From assembly GCA_017453205.1 (NCBI GenBank), contig JAFTKO010000023.1, forward strand, positions 1 to 64,000: a DNA stretch of 64,000 nt, written 5' to 3'. The notes under the pieces are model-generated. The model had not been told where the DNA came from. It searched no databases and saw only the letters and a program-made list of their open reading frames with translations. The position numbers and the translations under genes were made by a program. Below, one piece after another: positions 50,400 to 58,198 of the stretch. The stretch's first letter is position 1. Every line of letters begins with the position of its first letter. This DNA comes from Clostridia bacterium (GTDB lineage Bacteria; Bacillota; Clostridia; Oscillospirales; CAG-272).

Positions 50400-50419
50400 A
50401 ATTATAAAACCTCTCTTTC

Positions 50420-51556
50420 TTATTCGTTGATATTACCGTCGGGAACAACCACACCCTCTGTAATGGCAAAGCTGACCTCCGTGCCGTAGTAAACGTTGCC
50501 TGCCGTGTCCTTGATAAAGGGCTTTACGGTAAAGGTGTAAGTTCCTGTCGTAGGAATGTTCTGAATTACCATAGCAGCCAAATAAATGCCATCGCCTGCC
50601 ACATAGGGCTCACCGTTCGTGGAAACGCTCTTGTAAAGGGTCGTGGTGGTTCCGGTCAAGGTGTTGGTTCCGCCTGTTTTTGCGACCTCAAAGCCAACGC
50701 ACTCAAAATCGGCAAAATTGGCCTCGGGAAGTGCAACCTCTGCAAGCACACGCATTGCCGTTTTGTCGGTGGACATTTGTACAAATTTAGCCTCTGCAAC
50801 GCAACGAGCTTCGTAACGGGCAGCAAAATCAACGCTGTAGCTCGGAGTTGCCTCTTCACCTACGGTAACTTTAAGGTTCTTGATCGTCATTGTACGGTTT
50901 GTCGAGGTAGATGAATACATTGAAAATCCAAAGGCACCTACAGTTGCGTCGAGTTCATAACCCTCCTTGACAATCCAGTTTTGTGTGATGCCATTACAAA
51001 TAGCGTTTACCTTGGTCAGCTTGTTCCCCTCAACAACAAACTCCATCGTTAAAGTGTTACCTGCATAAGCTGCATCCGCAACACTTTGTCTATTATCCGC
51101 TACACCTTGGGCGTTCGTATAAGTCCATCTTCTATAGGTTGATTCATAGGTACGATCCCCGGATACATAAGGTGTCGTTACTTTTGAAACACTTACCTCC
51201 GGATTTAGACCAAATCCGAACTGGAAGTTAAATTCATTCTGACCGTCATTCGTTTTAGTAAAATTAATTGTCGCATCAAACGAAATTTTATAGTTCGATA
51301 CTTCAGTCAAATCATAATCCGTAGTTGCAAGCACAAAACCTGCACTGGTGCCTTGACTGGGGTCCAAGAATAAGCCGTTTGCTGTCAATTCCGAGACAGA
51401 AATAGCGTTTACATAATCGGAATTTTTATAAGTCGCCTGCGTAACACCGACGTCGGGAATCGTAGTTTCGGATTGTGTGCCATCAGCTGCAACGGTCAGC
51501 GTTGCAAGCGAAAACAGCATTACAACAACAAGAAGCATAGATAATATTTTTTTCAT
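50420..51556 (-). CDS. Secreted hypothetical protein with beta-sandwich and C-terminal module
   Basis: 378 residues. Sec signal LSMLLVVVMLFSLATLTVAA. Residues 40-230 are a lectin-like beta sandwich (NYKISFDATINFTKTNDGQN, LDATVGAFGFSMYSS) related to those of the anchored protein at 48438. Residues 240-370 (RYEARCVAEAKFVQMSTDKT, AMRVLAEVALPEANF, GTYTFTVKPFIKD) form a second module with distant likeness to the C-terminal module of the GLUG twins. No anchor. Probably a secreted glycan-binding protein. Confidence 0.75.
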   Translation of the reverse strand: MKKILSMLLVVVMLFSLATLTVAADGTQSETTIPDVGVTQATYKNSDYVNAISVSELTANGLFLDPSQGTSAGFVLATTDYDLTEVSNYKISFDATINFTKTNDGQNEFNFQFGFGLNPEVSVSKVTTPYVSGDRTYESTYRRWTYTNAQGVADNRQSVADAAYAGNTLTMEFVVEGNKLTKVNAICNGITQNWIVKEGYELDATVGAFGFSMYSSTSTNRTMTIKNLKVTVGEEATPSYSVDFAARYEARCVAEAKFVQMSTDKTAMRVLAEVALPEANFADFECVGFEVAKTGGTNTLTGTTTTLYKSVSTNGEPYVAGDGIYLAAMVIQNIPTTGTYTFTVKPFIKDTAGNVYYGTEVSFAITEGVVVPDGNINE

Positions 51557-51610
51557 AATGATTTCTCTCTTCCTTTTTAATTATTTTTAATATTTGTTGC
51601 TGATTTTTAA

Positions 51611-53743
51611 TTAGGAAAACGTACGGGAAAAAGCAGGGAGCGTTCCAACAGTGTATGGGAGAGGTATGATCATCACCTTATTTTTTTCGGTCAAAAGATT
51701 TTCCTCAACGATGTTGATATCGAAGTTGTTTTGCGGATTTCGCCAAAGTGCCAAATCACGCACTTCCTCATAGCTGTTGGACCAAAGCGCAACCTTGGAA
51801 TCCATTGCCTTGTACATATTTGCATCACCGCCGTTATACCCGTGATGCGAAACCTGCACAAAATCATTTTTCAAGGTATTGCCATACATTTTGTAAATCA
51901 CGTTGCACGTGTCGTTGTGCGCATCCCCCAAAAACGCCATCTTTTGCCCCGCAATTGTTACGGTGTAAACAAGAGAAATGGAGTTTCCAACCGTCAAACG
52001 CCCGGGCGCAAGATCCTCATGGGTGTACAGCATATCAACGCAAGCATCCGCAAAATACATCACCTGTCCCGCGTGCGGAACCACAACGTTGGTGTTGCGA
52101 TAGTATGTATTCAGCGTATTTTGAACGTGGTTGATATTTTTCCCCATTTGCTCCACGTCGCTTTCCGACTCAACACTATACTCCGAATAAGTTTTCTCAT
52201 CGGGAGTTGCAATCACCAGATTTTCAAGAATTACATCCGAAGCATACTTTTCACTGAAAGCCCAAAAGCATCCGTAGTGATCTGAGTGGGGGTGCGAGAG
52301 GAACCAAGCGGCAATCACCGGTTTTCCCTCTCTTACGTTTTGCGCATTTAACTGTTCGTACAAAGGCTTGTAAACCTCCTCGGTGTACATACCGCCATCT
52401 ACGATGATAAAGCGTCCGTCCGAAAGCCTCAACATAAACGAACAACCGGTAGCAAACTGTGTTAACTGCGGTGTTGTGATCGCCTCATACTCTTGCGGTG
52501 CGGAAGCGATAAGCGTTGTGTTTTCGGTTAACTCGGCGGAAATCCGAACCCTGCGTGTATATGCCGTGTACGTCACGTTTAGAATCGTTTCCCCGTCGGT
52601 ATACACCGCAAACAAGTTTCCGTTTACCTCTCGGCTGTTACATTTGGTAAAGCCTTCTTCGGTTTCCAAACGGTTTAAATACTCGTTGTATTCTGTTACG
52701 TCGCTGGAATCGTAAAGAACGTAGTAGGAATCAAAGCCCGATTCGTTTCGCAGATCATAGGCTTTGCGAAACGCAGGAATTCTTCCATACCCATCCACGA
52801 GATACGATGCGCCAAACAAGGTTTCCGAAAGATTAAGCGAGCCTTTTTGCCCCAATGCTTCCATCATTTTGGAAAAGGCGTCAACGCCGTCTTGCAACCA
52901 ACCGCTTATCACAAAGCTCTCTGTTTTTGCGTCATATGAATAGAGATATTCCATAACGCTGTTACAAGTAGCTCTTCTGCTTGCGCTCCGATTGGTATTT
53001 CCAATCAGAATTTCAAAGTTGGAGGTATCCTGCTCGAAATCGCTTATCACGGGCAATTCCACACCGGTAGCCGCAATAATGCTTTTCTTCAAGGTGTTTG
53101 CCATGCTTTCAGCCGTTGCCGAAGCAGTTTCGTAAACAATTGTGTATTTGGATGCACCGTTTTCTACAACTGTATAAGATTTGTAGCTTTCCGACGTAAA
53201 CGAATAATTTGATGGCAGAATCAAATTTCCCTCTGAAGCCGTACAAGCTTCAAAAAGCTTTCGTGCGGCAACACCGTAAAGCGCAACATCCGAAGCAACA
53301 ATGACCACACGTCCATTGGAAACACTGATGGAGTAGGTATTTGGGGCGAGCTTTTCCATTGCAGCGGCTGATTCTGCAAAATTAGTCTCCCCTATCAAAA
53401 TCTCCGGTACGTCTGCACCGCTCATAGAAGCAAGTGTATCCGCCACGGCGGAAAACCGAACACCGCATTCCTTGTTTGCGTTATCCTGTAATATATCAAC
53501 CGCTTCATCCACAAAATAATTGGTTACCAACGGATAAACGATGCGGTATGCTGCAGTTCCCTGATCCACCAGATTGATACCGTTGGTTGGCAACTGCGAA
53601 TCATCATTCGTGCTTACCTCCGTATCAGGATTGTCCGTCGAAGGCTTTCCACAAGCAACACATCCAAATGCCATACACAGACAAAGCATCAGCAATACAA
53701 GTCTTTTGAATGTTTTACATTTGTATAAGATTGAATATGCCAC
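51611..53743 (-). CDS. MBL-fold hydrolase lipoprotein with two GH67N-like domains
   Basis: 710 residues, GUG start with GGAGAGAGGG upstream. Lipoprotein signal LCLCMAFGCVACGKPS. Residues 60-200 and 215-330 are two copies of the N-terminal glycosidase-type domain (VPEILIGETNFAES; FEILIGNTNRSASRR). After a linker domain, the MBL domain: DGRFIIVDGGMYTEE, FLSHPHSDHYGCFW, VPHAGQVMYFADAC, MAFLGDAHNDTC and VSHHGYNGGDANM. ComEC-like metal motifs complete. A surface-anchored hydrolase, probably of phosphodiesters. It has a signal-less partner at 45218, as the locus A EEP lipoprotein does. Confidence 0.85.
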   Translation of the reverse strand: MAYSILYKCKTFKRLVLLMLCLCMAFGCVACGKPSTDNPDTEVSTNDDSQLPTNGINLVDQGTAAYRIVYPLVTNYFVDEAVDILQDNANKECGVRFSAVADTLASMSGADVPEILIGETNFAESAAAMEKLAPNTYSISVSNGRVVIVASDVALYGVAARKLFEACTASEGNLILPSNYSFTSESYKSYTVVENGASKYTIVYETASATAESMANTLKKSIIAATGVELPVISDFEQDTSNFEILIGNTNRSASRRATCNSVMEYLYSYDAKTESFVISGWLQDGVDAFSKMMEALGQKGSLNLSETLFGASYLVDGYGRIPAFRKAYDLRNESGFDSYYVLYDSSDVTEYNEYLNRLETEEGFTKCNSREVNGNLFAVYTDGETILNVTYTAYTRRVRISAELTENTTLIASAPQEYEAITTPQLTQFATGCSFMLRLSDGRFIIVDGGMYTEEVYKPLYEQLNAQNVREGKPVIAAWFLSHPHSDHYGCFWAFSEKYASDVILENLVIATPDEKTYSEYSVESESDVEQMGKNINHVQNTLNTYYRNTNVVVPHAGQVMYFADACVDMLYTHEDLAPGRLTVGNSISLVYTVTIAGQKMAFLGDAHNDTCNVIYKMYGNTLKNDFVQVSHHGYNGGDANMYKAMDSKVALWSNSYEEVRDLALWRNPQNNFDINIVEENLLTEKNKVMIIPLPYTVGTLPAFSRTFS

Positions 53744-53748
53744 TGAGA

Positions 53749-55278
53749 TTACCCTCTCTCCTGCTGATACTTCTGATAGTTAATGACAACTGTATTCAGT
53801 TTGTCGTCTACAATTTCGGAATACTGACGGAGACGTGCCGTAACACCCGTTACGTTGTCAAAAGCAGCATCGGCCGCTCTACCGCCCAAACCAAGCGCCA
53901 ACACGTCATTCATATCCAAAAGTCTGGTGCCTCTTTCGTCAAAACCATGGATAATATGCAGCATATCAACTGTTCTGGGGTGTTTGGCAACACGTCCTTC
54001 CAAAACGATATCGTAATATACCGGTCTTGTCGAGTTGTAAGAATAAGCCTGAAGCCACTCCAAAACATTGGAAACACGATCCAATGTCTCTTCACCTTGC
54101 TGCTGTACCTGATACGGAACAGAACCTACCATTGCCCCATAATAGGTTTGGGTAATATACTTAGCCTGCTGCGAGCTGTATTTCGGCATCGGAACGATTC
54201 CGTAATCAAGAGTTGATTGAGTCAAATTAACTCGCAATATAGAACCCGTATACATCGATAAAAATGTAGCATTACCATCAAAAAACGGTTTTGCAAAATT
54301 CCAATCGGTGAATCCACCGGTCGCGTAACGTTCGGTTGTGCTAGTCGGCAGAATTGCATTCATGCCATCACTTACCGAATTGTCCTCAAAAAAGTATTTC
54401 AGCATGTCCAGATAAACAGAGGTAAACTGTTCGCCCAATTCGGCTCTTTGGTAAATCCCTTCATTGTTTTTCTGCACGTAGGTCAAACCGGCAGCATTGA
54501 TCAAAGCAGTAGGCAATCGATAGTTGGAAACAAGACCATACGTCGATCCCTCAACATAAGTCTCATTCGCAATTTGATACATTGCCTCAAAGGTCCAATC
54601 ACCCGCATCGACCAGATCATAGATGTAATCTTTCGAAAAACCACGGTCTTCCATAATCTGCGCATTATACACCACATACCAAGTGGCATCATTTGCACTC
54701 ATATTGGCATCACCGAAAAAGGTGTAGGAGCTTCCCGCAATTGTCATGGTCTCATTCAGATCCTGATACCACCAGGGCTTATCAAAGTCACAGTAAGTAA
54801 GATTCTCGACGGGTACAAAGTAACCTGCCTGTGCGTGTCTTACAGCGCGGTATGTTTCATCATAGCAAACATCATACACATAGTCGCCGGAAGATTCTGC
54901 ACTTCTGATGATACCGGTGATTTCGCTATTCACCACAGACTTTGCGGTAATTACAATGCCGAGCTGCTCCTCAATGAAGCGATTTCTGGAATAAACAGCG
55001 GAATCAAATTGGAGGGTAATATCCTCACTGTCCATAAAATCCAACGACCACCCGGTGCTTACATTGACAATGTTAAACTCCGCCGGTTGTCCGTCTGTGG
55101 AGTAGTCGACCTTTACAAGATCTTTATACTCATCAGGGGCGCTTTCTTCTTCTGTTTCGCCTGCTGTGTCATTGTTGGGCTTGTTCTTCTCCGGCTCTTT
55201 CTTGCAGGAAACAAGCCCCAAGGTTGCTGACGACAACAATGTTAGACACAAAAGCAGCAAAGCAATTGATCTTTTCAT
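53749..55278 (-). CDS. Extracellular solute-binding lipoprotein, ABC sugar type
   Basis: 509 residues. AAGGAGAG before the ATG. Lipoprotein signal LLSSATLGLVSCKKEPE, acidic linker. Typical blocks: VYSRNRFIEEQLGIVITAKS, YVYDVCYDETYRAVRHAQAG, WWYQDLNETMTIAGS, WYVVYNAQIMEDRGFSKDYI and DYGIVPMPKYS near residue 375. It shares the layout of the locus A binding protein but little sequence. No permease is present. First gene of the locus B minus-strand series, five bases before the MBL lipoprotein gene. Confidence 0.8.
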   Translation of the reverse strand: MKRSIALLLLCLTLLSSATLGLVSCKKEPEKNKPNNDTAGETEEESAPDEYKDLVKVDYSTDGQPAEFNIVNVSTGWSLDFMDSEDITLQFDSAVYSRNRFIEEQLGIVITAKSVVNSEITGIIRSAESSGDYVYDVCYDETYRAVRHAQAGYFVPVENLTYCDFDKPWWYQDLNETMTIAGSSYTFFGDANMSANDATWYVVYNAQIMEDRGFSKDYIYDLVDAGDWTFEAMYQIANETYVEGSTYGLVSNYRLPTALINAAGLTYVQKNNEGIYQRAELGEQFTSVYLDMLKYFFEDNSVSDGMNAILPTSTTERYATGGFTDWNFAKPFFDGNATFLSMYTGSILRVNLTQSTLDYGIVPMPKYSSQQAKYITQTYYGAMVGSVPYQVQQQGEETLDRVSNVLEWLQAYSYNSTRPVYYDIVLEGRVAKHPRTVDMLHIIHGFDERGTRLLDMNDVLALGLGGRAADAAFDNVTGVTARLRQYSEIVDDKLNTVVINYQKYQQERG

Positions 55279-55396
55279 GTTTTCTCTCCTTGTACATGAT
55301 TATAGATTCATCTTCACTTTGATAGTTTGCGACAGTAAAATCGGTCATCTCTGCCATAATGACCAAAATTACACTTTTCGGCATTTACAAATCAAG

Positions 55397-55418
55397 TGAA
55401 AACGTTATACTTATTATA
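55397..55418 (-). promoter_or_regulatory. -10 box and cre-like site before the locus B binding protein
   Basis: TATAAT on the minus strand (55418-55413), poor -35. TGAAAACGTTATAC (55397-55410) fits the CcpA cre consensus TGWAANCGNTNWCA at 12 of 14 positions and would cover the transcription start, so glucose repression is possible. The gene-free stretch 55279-55552 holds only these sites and the AraC promoter. Confidence 0.4.
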
Positions 55419-55482
55419 CAACAAAAGTTTTAAAAAAGGAATACATATTTCCGTATAAAATCTTCAAAATATACGCATTTTA

Positions 55483-55511
55483 TTGACAAACCAATTATAA
55501 AGTGCTATAAT
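55483..55511 (+). promoter_or_regulatory. Consensus sigma-A promoter of the locus B AraC gene
   Basis: TTGACA (55483-55488), 17 bases, TATAAT (55506-55511): perfect consensus. Transcript start near 55518, leader about 35 bases with AGGGGA before the ATG at 55553. Strong constitutive expression of the regulator is expected. Confidence 0.85.
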
Positions 55512-55552
55512 ATTTCTATAATATGGAAAAACACTTGTTTTTAGGGGAATTT

Positions 55553-56404
55553 ATGAAAATTTTGCATCACGATTATAATGATACCGATATCAGCCTACCC
55601 AATGTTATTAACGAGGAATTTCCTCATGTAATAGAAGTCGGTCACAGCTTTCCTGTAATAGGTTATAAATCGAGTAAACTTTATCGTAAAAACTATGTCA
55701 TCCATTACATTATCAGCGGAAAAGGAAAATACCAAGGAAATAATATAGAGGGACCTTGTGCTTTTTTGGAAACTCCCAAAAATGTCCATTACTATTCTGT
55801 TACCGATGACCCGACGTATCCACAGTGGGAGCAATACTGGATCATGTTTTCAGGACCTAACATCGAAAAATGGTTGCAAAAAGCCAAGTTGCCACTGATC
55901 CCTACGGTTTTCCCTTGCCCATACATTGCCGAAGCTGCAATGGTACTGAAAAAATTACAAACACCAAGTAATTATACCAATCAATCTGATAGTTTTTATA
56001 TGTTAGCCGGTCTCATAGAGTTGTTTTCCTTGCATCGCAGATCTCAAAATAAACGTCCTCCCCATAAACGTTCAACAGAACATGTACGTATTGTCTGTAG
56101 TTATATCCATGATAATTATCCCGAAATCAAATCCGTGGATGAGCTTGCACAGATTATCCACGTTTCCGCTCGACATCTGGATAAACTCTTTAGGAGCGAG
56201 ATGGGAATCTCTCCCATCTCCTATCTTAACACCTATCGTATCAACCAAGCTAAGCTTTTTTTAACCACTACGGATTATTCGATAACAGAAATTTCGGAAA
56301 TGGTCGGGTTTTCCAACGGCAATTATTTTTGTACCGCTTTCCAAAAGCACTGTAACGGGCTTTCACCGTCAGCTTATCGAAAAAAGAATAGTAGATTACA
56401 ATAA
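55553..56404 (+). CDS. AraC-family transcription regulator
   Basis: 283 residues from the ATG at 55553; an earlier ATG at 55523 would leave almost no leader. Residues 1-140: cupin-like sensor (VIEVGHSFPVIGYKSSKLYR, NYVIHYIISGKGKYQGNN). Residues 185-280: two HTH motifs (KSVDELAQIIHVSARHLDKL, FRSEMGISPISYLNTYRINQ, ITEISEMVGFSNGNYFCTAF). Divergent from the binding-protein gene, so it probably activates locus B when its sugar is present. Unlike its locus A counterpart it has no HAD domain. Confidence 0.9.
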   Translation: MKILHHDYNDTDISLPNVINEEFPHVIEVGHSFPVIGYKSSKLYRKNYVIHYIISGKGKYQGNNIEGPCAFLETPKNVHYYSVTDDPTYPQWEQYWIMFSGPNIEKWLQKAKLPLIPTVFPCPYIAEAAMVLKKLQTPSNYTNQSDSFYMLAGLIELFSLHRRSQNKRPPHKRSTEHVRIVCSYIHDNYPEIKSVDELAQIIHVSARHLDKLFRSEMGISPISYLNTYRINQAKLFLTTTDYSITEISEMVGFSNGNYFCTAFQKHCNGLSPSAYRKKNSRLQ

Positions 56405-56512
56405 AAGGTCTCTTTCGGAGAAGCTTTAAAGCACGCCACCCTGCCGTCTCTTCCTGAATCTTGATCCGCTTTACGTCAAACACAAGACTTCTAAATTTAG
56501 TTTTGATCATTA

Positions 56513-56567
56513 CTCTTTTCCGATTTGTTCAAGGTCAATGTGTTTTTTAGATTTCTCACGTGACTTT
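56513..56567 (-). other. Out-of-frame protein end next to the truncated CD1107-like gene
   Basis: Just past the stop at 56568 another frame of the minus strand reads FKKSREKSKKHIDLEQIGKE and stops near 56513. It looks like the real end of a protein, so two genes may have been joined here by a deletion. Possibly the scar where locus B entered the transfer region. Confidence 0.3.
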
Positions 56568-57197
56568 TTAAATTTTTCCCACCAACATTCCACCAACAAC
56601 CGCCGCTACACAAACGATCAAAATAATCACCACAGCAACCCAACCACCTGCGATGATGAGCGCGATTGTTTCTTTAAGGATTGCAATGGCTGATTTTACG
56701 GCTTCAATCGTTGCCTTAATAGCCACCTTTGCAAACTTGATTGTGGCTTGCGCGGCGCGTTTGAGCATCATAGCCGCCTTTTGTGAGGCTTTCATACTTG
56801 CCTTTGCCGTCTGTCCCGGAGCTTGTAGCAGCTTTTTGGCAGACGGCAAAGCTTTTCTTTTCGGGGACGGCAATTGTTTCTTTGGGATCTTTACCTTGAA
56901 ATCAGGCATTTGGCGATGGCGGAGATGATAAAGACGGCGAAGCTTGTTTCCCGTCACGCGCATCCCCCACCGTCCCATGCGCTCCATGCCATAGACCGCA
57001 TATTCTCCAACGTTTTTCTCACCCTCTTGCATTCTTGAACCCGCATAGTCCACGCCCGATTCGGCATTGGCATCCTGCAATTGCTCGGCGGTGCGGTTGA
57101 CTTCGGACAGCCCGTTCTTCGTTTTCTGCGCGAGGTTGTCCGCGCGGTCAAAGGTCTTGATCGTGCGCTCGGATTGGCGTGTTCTGATCGTTCTCAT
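56568..57197 (-). CDS. Truncated CD1107-like conjugation protein (lacks peptidase part)
   Basis: 209 residues. MRTIRTRQSERTIKTFDRAD, NLAQKTKNGLSEVNRTAEQL, a Lys/Ala-rich helix region (TIKFAKVAIKATIEAVKSAI) and the membrane segment GGWVAVVIILIVCVAAVVGG are typical of the N-terminus of CD1107-family proteins, which follow virB4 in Tn1549/CTn elements and normally carry an extracellular lysozyme/NlpC-P60 part of several hundred residues. Here the frame stops right after the membrane segment (MLVGKI). Wall opening for transfer is probably lost. Separated from virB4 by an inserted deacetylase gene. Confidence 0.7.
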   Translation of the reverse strand: MRTIRTRQSERTIKTFDRADNLAQKTKNGLSEVNRTAEQLQDANAESGVDYAGSRMQEGEKNVGEYAVYGMERMGRWGMRVTGNKLRRLYHLRHRQMPDFKVKIPKKQLPSPKRKALPSAKKLLQAPGQTAKASMKASQKAAMMLKRAAQATIKFAKVAIKATIEAVKSAIAILKETIALIIAGGWVAVVIILIVCVAAVVGGMLVGKI

Positions 57198-57355
57198 GCT
57201 TTAATCTCTCCTTTAATACTTTATATAACGCCCTGTTTGGAGTATCTGCGATAAAGCCGGGGCGCGAATTTATTTATCATAATTCAATTTCGGGTTGACT
57301 TTTTTGTATAGGTGTGATACAATATTCATACATAAAAGATAGGGAGATTCATCTT

Positions 57356-58060
57356 ATGTTTTTCGAAAATCAAAATCTAAACAAGGCCATAACCTTTAGC
57401 TATGACGACGGTACTGTGCAGGATATCCGCCTGATCGAACTTCTAAACAAATACGGTTTAAAATGCACATTCAATTTAAATTCCGAACTTCTATCAACGC
57501 CTAATATACTGATTCGCAACGGCAATCGCATAAACCAATATAAAATTCACAAAAGTGATGTGAAATACGTTTATGAGGGACACGAGATTGCAGTGCACAC
57601 CTTGACTCATCCAAATCTCACAAAATGCGATGATCAAGAGATAATCAAACAGGTAGAGAAAGATAGGTGCAACCTATCCGAGCTTGCTGAATACGAGATC
57701 GTGGGGATGGCTTACCCTTGCGGCGGAACAAACAACGACGAGCGTGTTGCGGATATCATAAAAAATCACACCGGCATCAAATATAGTCGTACAATTACGT
57801 CTACCGAAAACTTTGAGCCACAGACAGATCTGCTCCGATTTAATCCGACAATATGGCATCTTGATTTTGATAAAATGATGTCACTCGGTGAAAAATTTAT
57901 TGAACTTAAAACAGATACTCCCAAGATTTTTTATATTTGGGGACACTCGTTTGAAATGGATTACGATTCAAATTATTGGGTGAAATTAGAAAATTTTTTC
58001 AAACTCATTAGCAATAAGAATGATATTTTTTACGGAACAAACAAAGAAGTTCTATTATAA
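57356..58060 (+). CDS. Polysaccharide deacetylase family protein
   Basis: 234 residues from the ATG at 57356 (GGGAGA upstream). NodB-type motifs: ITFSYDDGTVQDIRLIELL (metal Asp-Asp), IAVHTLTHPNL (HxxxH), GMAYPCGGTN (third motif) and a late FYIWGHSFEMD (His). No signal peptide, so it works on small acetylated sugars inside the cell. On the plus strand between two conjugation genes that face the other way, and more AT-rich, so it is an insertion into the transfer region. Confidence 0.85.
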   Translation: MFFENQNLNKAITFSYDDGTVQDIRLIELLNKYGLKCTFNLNSELLSTPNILIRNGNRINQYKIHKSDVKYVYEGHEIAVHTLTHPNLTKCDDQEIIKQVEKDRCNLSELAEYEIVGMAYPCGGTNNDERVADIIKNHTGIKYSRTITSTENFEPQTDLLRFNPTIWHLDFDKMMSLGEKFIELKTDTPKIFYIWGHSFEMDYDSNYWVKLENFFKLISNKNDIFYGTNKEVLL

Positions 58061-58149
58061 TTATTGTTCGTTTGAATAATATTTTCTGAATTTTAACACT
58101 TAAAAGTGAGACGGGGAATATTTGTAGTTTCATTATTCCCTCCTATAGA

Positions 58150-58185
58150 GAAACGGAACAAAGCATTTTCGCCTTGTTCCGTTTC
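58150..58185 (+). terminator. Terminator between deacetylase gene and virB4
   Basis: GAAACGGAACAA and TTGTTCCGTTTC make a 12-bp stem; TGTTTTCTG follows on the plus strand. It serves the deacetylase and perhaps also virB4 from the other side. Confidence 0.7.
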
Positions 58186-58198
58186 TGTTTTCTGTATT

